Positions 53,848 to 54,065 of a DNA stretch of 54,065 nt are shown here, one piece after another. The stretch spans positions 1-54,065 of the forward strand of contig JBBQMD010000014.1 of assembly GCA_038328575.1 (NCBI GenBank), written 5' to 3'. The stretch is from JACVCS01 sp038328575 (GTDB lineage Bacteria > Planctomycetota > Phycisphaerae > Phycisphaerales > UBA1924). The position numbers were made by a program, and so were the translations under genes. The stretch's first letter is position 1. Each line of letters begins with the position of its first letter. Below the pieces are notes generated by a model that made no database searches, had not been told where the DNA came from, and was given only the letters and a program-made list of their open reading frames with translations.

Positions 53848-54065
53848 TCACGCCCCGATGTTCGGTGCGTCTGATGGCGGGGATTTTGCTGCATCCATTT
53901 CGCGCAATCTGGCGAAGAAATCCGCCAGGATGCTCGCCGCGGCCAGCGCGTCGCGACGCGACTTCTTCTGCCCACGCGTCATGCCGCTGCGGCTCATCTG
54001 CCAGTCCGCCTGCACGCTGCTCAGCCGCTCGTCCTGAAAATGAATCGGCAGGCCCGTCGCGCCGC
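53848..54065 (-). CDS. ruvX: Holliday junction resolvase-like RuvX, C-terminal part
   Basis: The window edge cuts this gene, leaving the last 72 codons. The frame ends at TGA 53848-53850 and reads LPIHFQDERLSSVQADWQM, then a basic KKSRRDALAAASILADFF segment. These match the C-terminus of RuvX/YqgF (DERxTT, then the DALAAxxIL helix), with SS replacing the usual TT. RuvX is an RNase H-fold nuclease linked to rRNA maturation and recombination. The LolA-like gene follows after 43 nt on the same strand. Confidence 0.85.
   Translation of the reverse strand, partial: GATGLPIHFQDERLSSVQADWQMSRSGMTRGQKKSRRDALAAASILADFFARLREMDAAKSPPSDAPNIGA

Overview
The window is very GC-rich chromosomal DNA from a bacterium that I would place in the Planctomycetota, most likely class Phycisphaerae. 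This is an inference from gene content, not from a marker gene. The clues are a secreted beta-propeller ending in two NNGVTEGDYN-type dockerin-like repeats, an excisionase-HTH/receiver protein, small zinc-ribbon membrane proteins, and many secreted proteins with Ala/Pro-rich linkers. I see no rRNA, tRNA, CRISPR array, transposase or prophage. About 43 protein genes are supported, and both ends of the window cut into neighbouring sequence.

Layout. 1-817 has no intact gene: it holds G-runs, three hairpins and an HNH-nuclease remnant. 818-11752 is a run of plus-strand genes: zinc-ribbon membrane protein, exported tandem FKBP, TIGR01777 epimerase, Nif3, YidC, a DUF4190/pseudopilin-like protein, MnmE, and a twin zinc-finger protein. 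11775-17378 is minus-strand: a low-complexity membrane protein, a secreted hydrolase, a secreted terpene-cyclase-like toroid with an extra alpha/beta insert, RecR, and a zinc-ribbon membrane protein. 17489-26718 mixes a tyrosine-phosphatase-like protein (with an orphan dockerin-like tail after its stop), two unrecognised minus-strand proteins, the dockerin-tailed propeller, an ABC ATPase and a fused ABC-2 permease. 26743-30733 is a minus-strand series: secreted protein, ECF sigma factor, putative anti-sigma factor, DinB-fold protein, and a secreted LTxxQ-like protein.

31017-35408 is a signalling cluster: HTH-receiver, HDOD-histidine kinase and pseudo-receiver/GAF. 35449-37163 encodes ThiL and a TsaE with a degenerate YacG-like tail. 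A HAMP/SpoIIE phosphatase (37411), SdaA and a NUDIX hydrolase follow. From 41.9 to 44.6 kb come HIT, PilZ, DNA polymerase IV and a small basic HTH protein. From 45.1 kb to the end every gene is on the minus strand: a lipoprotein, CysS, an M20 amidohydrolase, a NERD protein, a TPR/HEXXH metallopeptidase, a LolA-like protein and the C-terminus of RuvX.

Three larger-scale patterns stand out. First, at least ten genes have a TANNNT -10-like hexamer 4-8 nt before the start codon and no Shine-Dalgarno, which suggests widespread leaderless transcription; others have clear GGAGG-type sites. Second, minus-strand genes at 12-30 kb lie in G-rich plus strand, while those at 45-54 kb lie in C-rich plus strand. 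This skew flip at about 40-45 kb, with converging gene orientation, is what a replication terminus would give. Third, the phosphatase and the propeller share a 3' module: dockerin-like tail, stop, conserved spacer, octamer repeats and a GACCCC/GGGGTC terminator.
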